A DNA stretch of 64,000 nucleotides from Ferruginibacter sp. (GTDB lineage Bacteria > Bacteroidota > Bacteroidia > Chitinophagales > Chitinophagaceae), in contig JABFRP010000002.1 in NCBI GenBank assembly GCA_013141115.1, positions 2,716,647-2,780,646 of the forward strand, written 5' to 3'. A program made the translations under genes and the position numbers. Each line of letters starts with the position of its first letter. The first letter of the stretch is position 1. Under the pieces are notes generated by a model. It was given only the letters and a program-made list of their open reading frames with translations, made no database searches and was not told where the DNA came from. Below are positions 58,171-64,000 of this stretch, piece by piece.

Positions 58171-59091
58171 TTAATCTATCGACGGGTATAAAATTTTTCG
58201 TTGCGATCCTTCAAAACATTTACTTAATGATGCCGTTGTTTTTTGAACAGCCACCATTAACGGGCTTTTTTCATTATTAATTATTACATCCATTGCCGGA
58301 ATATTCAACAGGTCTTTTTTCATTGATGGTGTAAGCTCTAAAAATTTGCCATTAAGGTTTACAATGTTAACTACTACTTTATCTACAAAAGGCCGGTAAG
58401 GTTCCATAATATCATCTGCAAGGCAATAGGCATTATATTGATTTTTATGAAAAATACCCAGCGTGGGCAACATGCCACTGGCCACAATGCTACGGGCAAC
58501 CACAGCCCTTAAAATAGCGTAGCCATAATTTAATAAGTTATTAGGTGGCGCTCCTTCACGGTCTCTTTTAAAATCTAAAAAATCGGGAAAAATATTTTTC
58601 CAGTAATAAGCTGCCGCCACAGCTTCATGGTTATCGCCATCGCCGCTTTTTACTTCGTTGGCCCAGTTACGCATATTTTTAGCGGGTACTCGTATATTTT
58701 CCAACAAACCAGCCTGGTTATTTATTTTGCAGCTTACCGTTTGTTGCCATAATTGTTTTTTAAGCGGAATAGTAGCTTCTATCTGCGCCTGAAATTTGGC
58801 GCTTTGTAAACTATGCCCATCTAAATTTAATAACAGGCCGGTGGGGTGGTGGCGGTTATCGCAGGTAATAAAAGCCACATTATTATCCAATAGTTTTGCT
58901 ATTAATGCCTGGCTGATGGTTATTTGCTGATGATCTACTATCAACACACCAATATCTTCAATAGGTACCGTTTTAATTTCTTCGGGCAATGGCTGCCCGT
59001 TTACCATCTCTGTGGGCAATACAATAACCAACTGCTCATCTTTTGTTTTAAGATAAGCAGGATTGCCGAAGTAGAGGGTGCGTTTGATCAT
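58171..59091 (-). CDS. cas1: CRISPR-associated endonuclease Cas1 (start probably MIKRTLYFGN at 59091)
   Basis: MIKRTLYFGNPAYLKTKDEQLVIV; LNYGYAILRAVVARSIVASGMLPTLGIFHKNQYNAYCLADDIMEPYRPFVD. Confidence 0.97.
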   Translation of the reverse strand: MIKRTLYFGNPAYLKTKDEQLVIVLPTEMVNGQPLPEEIKTVPIEDIGVLIVDHQQITISQALIAKLLDNNVAFITCDNRHHPTGLLLNLDGHSLQSAKFQAQIEATIPLKKQLWQQTVSCKINNQAGLLENIRVPAKNMRNWANEVKSGDGDNHEAVAAAYYWKNIFPDFLDFKRDREGAPPNNLLNYGYAILRAVVARSIVASGMLPTLGIFHKNQYNAYCLADDIMEPYRPFVDKVVVNIVNLNGKFLELTPSMKKDLLNIPAMDVIINNEKSPLMVAVQKTTASLSKCFEGSQRKILYPSID

Positions 59092-59095
59092 ATTA

Positions 59096-62000
59096 TCAAC
59101 TTGTAGGTGAAATATTACCCAACCTATCAACTTTTAGCTTAATAAAATTTTCTTTTATTAACTGCTTTTTATCACTAGTTTTTTCAGACTTATTCATGCT
59201 TTCAAATTCTCCTTTTTTTATTTTTGAATCATAAGGTTGTATTAAAGCACTAACATTTGCGGGTAAAAAGTGCACTGAATATTCTTGAGAACTTTTCATA
59301 ATGTAAGTTCTTTCTGCAATCTTTTTCTTATTACTCCAGTCTATTTGATTCATAATTTCTCCCTCTTCAGGTACATATACCAAATCTCCGGGAGAAAGGA
59401 CAATATATTTACTATTCGGGTCTTCATCATGAATCTGCAATCCTTTAGCTAAACGATTAATGCATTCTAAAAAATTAGGAGTACTATATTTTCGTACTAC
59501 TTTTTGTTCGCCATTTTTTTTGTCAATTTCATTTTTTATCTCTACTAAAAAATATTGATTAACACCAGCTACGCCTTCCAAAAGGTAATCACGTAAAGCA
59601 ATTTTGTTTTTTGCTTCACCATCAAGTACCGTTACTTTATTAATAGGATAGGGGGCTTTCTTATAGAGTTGCTCAAGCCCTTCACCTTTAAATGCAATAC
59701 TTGGGGACTTTTCATTCTCTTCTAAATGACTCTTTAATAATGTGGTTAACCAGTTCTTTTCTAAATCTGCATTTGGCATTTTCTTGATTACATCTAAAGT
59801 AAATTTATCATCAATTGTTCTGCGTTTCGAAGCGTATTTAACAAAGCGTAGCAAATCAATTTTATCTAAATTATTTCCTTGTTCATCTTTTATTGGGAAA
59901 TTGGAAAAATACTTAAGAACTTCTTTTTCGCTATTGTTAAACTGAAATAAAACCGTATTTATTTGCTTCCGTAAATCTTTTTTTGCAATTCTCCAATCTT
60001 CGGTATTCCACTCAAATTTTTCTCTTGTATTATAATAAATTTGTTTTTGAATAGCTTTTTTAAAATCAACATTTTTTTGATATTCAGGTTGTGTTACTGT
60101 TCCTAAAGGCAGTGCAAATAATGTTTGTCTTGCTGCAACCCAATATTTATCATCATCAAGTGGTGCTGTTTGGAAATGAATTTTCTTTTCCCACTTCCCT
60201 GGCTCTATTTCTTTCCATTTATAATATTTGTTAATAGCTTTTGAGATAAGTTTGGAAGTAGGCTTGTGAGATACAACTATTGCTTCTATAGCTTCTTTAG
60301 CATCTAAATAAAACCGTTCCCATGGCGTTCCAAACTCTGTCATACCATTTTCCTGATTTTCAAATTGCTTTCTCTTATTTAATAAATATTTCCATTTAGC
60401 CCATTCGCCATATTTAGCAATGTCTTTTTTATTATTGCTTAAAGAATTTAGGCTATTTAAATATTTAATATGGCTTCGGCTTGTACAGGCAATTACTAAA
60501 GCATCTAAAGCATGATGCCGATGGTCAATTCTCTTATAATTTTTGGCAAAATGATAATCACCCTCCTTGGTTTCGCTTGGAAGAATTAATGGTTCTCCTA
60601 AAATGCCTTCGAGCCTTTCAAAACGTGGTTTTAATACTTCTTTCCATAGTTTATTCAGACCCCATTTATTTTTTAAATCTGAGGTTATGCTGCCAGAAGA
60701 ATAAATAACTCCTTCATCGGTATCATTACCTACTGCAATAGGGCGTAAAAATTGTGCGACAGTCCTCGATATGTACTTTGTGTCATTCATTTGTCTTTCT
60801 ACAAAATCTTCGGGTACCTCATATAGCTTCAAGTGACGTTTTTTCTTTTTATTTGTAAATACATTATCAGCAAAGTATTTGTAGTCTTCTATTGATAATA
60901 CGGTTACTTTTTGACCGTTACTTAAATTTATTTCTTTGCCTTGTGAATCTTCTATAAACTGGATTGCCAATCTATTATCTTTTAAAGCGTTTACCTCAGC
61001 TTCAACTACAACCTTATTCCCAAAAGAGTCGTCATAGAATTTGGCTCTTGGGATAATGTGATCTATTTGGTATTTTTCAGTGAATAGTTCACTTAATGGG
61101 ATTGCTTTTCCTGTATACGGGGAACGGTAATTCTGTTCTGCCCAATGTCTGTATTTTTCAATATCTGCATCTTTTACAAATTCGGCATTATTCTTTTTAA
61201 ATAGACCATCAAAAGATTCTTCACCTTCTTTTCCTCCATTTTCTTTCCAGATTCTGAATTTGTCGACATCAGATAAAGAATTTTTATTGAAGTTGGGGTA
61301 TTTTAATTCTTTAAGAAGATTTGCTACTCTTTCCCTTTCTATTCTATTTTTAGAATTTGCTTCCGCTATTTTCTTTCGATCTTCATTATTATTCTTCATT
61401 TCTCTACCTAATTCAACATGTATGTAATCAGGCCTACCCAATTTTTCATTTGCCCATATATCTTTTACAAGGCTTAAGGTTTCTCGTATTATTTTTTCTA
61501 CAACAGGATTGCGAAGAGAATTATAGGGAATTATCTCTTTTATTTTAAAATCTTCTGTTGTTTCATATTTTCCCTCATTTGCCCTTTCACTATGGCGACC
61601 ATAAACCACATAAGAAGCAATATAAGTTGGGAGTTCTGCAAAATCAGTAATTGAGTTAAGGTTCAGTTTTTGTATTTCATCTCTTACTTTATCTGAAATT
61701 GTTTCATCAAACTCGCCATCAATTATTTTATTTATTCTTTCTAAAGTGTTTTTGTCAAAATCTTCACTCCAGTATTTTCCACAACGCAGTAAAGGCAATA
61801 ATTTATTAATTGCTTTTGCAGATAATGAAGCGTATTGGCTTTTAAATTCAGGGAGTTTTGAAATGTGATTTATAACCGCTTCTGGAAAATTAAAATATTT
61901 CTTATTCTTTAATGCAGATATAATTTCACTTTCTTCCGGCAGTGAATAAACAATATGCCATAGTTGATTGAATAGCTTTCTGTCTTTTAAATACAATTCG

Positions 62001-63615
62001 CCTTCCTCTATGCAAGAATGTTTCTTAAATACTTTTCTAAATAAAGCTTTGGTTTCATTGCCAATGAAACTTTTGTCATCAGGGTAATTAAGTTTATAAT
62101 TGTAAGTCTTTTCGCCATTTTCCACCTGGTTTTTTTTAAATCCTAATAATCTTAAAATACTATCATGGCTAACTTCTGAGGAATTATCAAATAATTCAAA
62201 AAGGTTTTCCTTATTTTCAAGAGTTAAATAAGTCTGGCTGACATCTATATTAATTTTTAATTTCCCATCAATTGTTTCTTCTTTTTGTATAATTTTTATG
62301 TTGTGAATAGTCTGCCATATTCTAAATTCTTGAAAGCAGGGATTGCTTCTGGAGGTAACTTTTACTCCTACAATTTTTGTTTCAGCATCTTTGGCTTTAT
62401 AAGCTTTGGTTTCATACTGGCAATTTGCTAATAATCCTTTTTGTGATTTTAATCCTCTTTGGTAATAAATAATATCGTTAAAAATATGTGGAATAAATCT
62501 TTACTTTTTAGTTCTTTGTTTTTTTCTTTGTTGTGGGTGTAAAAGCTATCCGATATTTCGGCTATTTTGTTTTTATCAGTAAATTCTTTTTCGAATGTAC
62601 TAGCTTGTGTTTCCCAGATTTGTTTTAGCTCTTCTTGATAAAATTTTCTATCAACAATTCTTTGTTTAATTGGATAGTTTCTGTCAGCTTTAATGTTTTT
62701 TAAATAGTATTCTGATATGGTTAAGTTTTCTTTAGCAATATCTTTTTCAAGTGCCAATTTTCTGCTTTCCCACGCATTGGGATCAACTTCAGATATTGTG
62801 TAAGTCGATTTAAGGTCTTTAGTCGTTTTCTTAGTTATTTCTACTTCAATATTTTTATTAAGCCAATCTAAGGGTTTTTGCCTTTTTTTTATTGCTGTGA
62901 ATTCTAGATCAGAGGTTGCACATGTTAGTTCATAAAATGTATAACCCCTATCCTTACCTTCCCCTTTCCCATTTTCTTTAATGGAAGTAATAATTACAAT
63001 TTCCACCCATTTCTCATAAAGTGGATATTTCGTTTCAGTAGTTTCAATTTCTATTTTGTTATCCTTCCTACTACTTTTAAATCCTCTTCGTTGATTATAA
63101 TGATAAAGAATTCTGGCAAGTTCGGTTAAACTAACCTGCGTATGTAATGCTTTTGTTTTAAGAAAGTAAATTATCCAATCTTCTGATATTTCATACTCTT
63201 CGCCTGTGGTAGTTTTCTTTCCAGATACTCCAAAAAAATCGGCCGCTTCTTTTTTTAAACTATTAGAAAAGGGTAGGAATTGGTTTATATTATGTTTGTC
63301 TAAATTCTTAAAATTTATTGGAAATTCTTTTGGTATCCATTCAAGAATTTTCAAGGCTTCAATAAGCCTTGTCCTTCTAAGTTTATAGCGTTGATTTAAT
63401 CTTCTGGCTCCTCTGACTTGTGTTCTTCCTGCTGCTTTTGATTCAGGTATACCAGTTTCAAATTTGTTCATTGCATCTGCGTCCATGGGTATAATTCGAC
63501 TACCTAATTGGATAATTTTGCCATTTAAAATTTCAGGATTTTCATAAGCATTACTTTCTATAAATGCCCACCCAATTGAGTTTGTTCCTATATCCAAACC
63601 TAGAATTTTTTTCAT
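59096..63615 (-). pseudogene. cas9: Type II-C Cas9 (~1,505 aa if restored), interrupted by a single 1-nt frameshift in an A5/T5 run at 62480-62484
   Basis: RuvC-I KKILGLDIGTNSIGWAF (63615 side), then shifted frame NDIIYYQRGLKSQKGLLANCQYE..., RuvC-II HVELGREMKNN, HNH YQIDHIIPRAKFYDDSFGNKVVVEAEVN, RuvC-III DHRHHALDALVIA. Confidence 0.93.
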
Positions 63616-63641
63616 TTCTGATTTATTTAGGGTTAAACGAA

Positions 63642-63722
63642 AACAAAAAAATGCCCCGAAGTACGTCGAGGCTCGTGAAAATCATTGCGGAATGATCCTT
63701 ATTGTGATTTGCTACTTTAAAG
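63642..63722 (-). ncRNA. tracrRNA
   Basis: Minus strand ...TATCTTTAAAGTAGCAAATCACAATAAGGATCATTCCGCAATGATTTTCACGAGCCTCGACGTACTTCGGGGCATTTTTTT: anti-repeat AGCAAATCACAAT pairs with the repeat 5' end, nexus-like hairpin, terminator. Confidence 0.9.
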
Positions 63723-63822
63723 ATATAGGAATTATTTTAAATTAGAAAAATAATAAATAAAAAATCCTAACTCATCAAGCCGGGATTTTACAAAAAAATT
63801 AGATCAAACCTGCATTTTGCAC

Positions 63823-64000
63823 TTAATGCTGCTTTAGTGTGTTCATCACCATTTCCTTACGCCTTTTTGAAACGGTAAATTGTTTTCCATCACTCATCAG
63901 CAGCATACCTTCCCTGTCCACACTGGTAACATACTTAGTATTTACCAATGTGGATTTATGGATCCGCAAAAATCCATGATCCGCCAGCAGGTCTTCATAC
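63823..64000 (-). CDS. LytTR DNA-binding domain protein, C-terminal part (runs off window)
   Basis: Minus-strand YEDLLADHGFLRIHKSTLVNTKYVTSVDREGMLLMSDGKQFTVSKRRKEMVMNTLKQH*. Confidence 0.85.
   Translation of the reverse strand, partial: YEDLLADHGFLRIHKSTLVNTKYVTSVDREGMLLMSDGKQFTVSKRRKEMVMNTLKQH

Noticed and set aside
57555-58280. ORFs inside the 265-bp tandem repeats (57555-57767, 57804-58280, 57973-58170)
   Set aside because: They repeat each other and read PERSEGS/LRSGRQ-like peptides typical of translated interspersed repeats, not proteins.
62126-62448. Apparent second frameshift in cas9 before 62125
   Set aside because: Recounting the A5 run at 62198-62202 shows the frame stays open; the ORF track simply starts at the first ATG. 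Only the 62480-62484 indel is needed.

Overview
64-kb window from an AT-rich Bacteroidota chromosome, Chitinophagaceae-like by gene content and promoter style (lineage is inferred). Mostly ordinary genes: LytTR/histidine kinase pair, DUF1800/DUF1501-T9SS pair, ppdK, fusA, an assimilatory nitrate/nitrite cluster (mobA, rubredoxin fusion, GNAT-NRAP fusion, fused nitrate reductase, transporter, nirD, nirB, Crp/Fnr regulator), a run of small SRPBCC/PhnB/DUF genes, NfnAB/SudAB-like proteins and hppA. The right end is a type II-C CRISPR-Cas locus: 37 identical 47-nt repeats, cas2, GIY-YIG nuclease, ~265-bp tandem repeats, cas1, a frameshifted cas9 and an identifiable tracrRNA. The most novel signal is a family of intergenic elements on the minus strand between ~6.76 and 12.36 kb. 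Four copies share a two-part upstream box (TGTGAATTAT-N20-TGTAAY), exactly 47 nt, a Bacteroidota -7 box (TATCTTTR), a conserved ~60-95 nt transcript body and a GC hairpin at the end. They look like an undescribed co-regulated small-RNA family. Two further copies of the box, with the same N20 spacing, lie elsewhere. Other candidates: a TIGR04255-like three-gene cassette, an ORF6N gene with three related palindromes and flanking direct repeats, and a repeat-derived in-frame insertion in the nitrate reductase. All assignments were made by reading the sequence; no database search was run.
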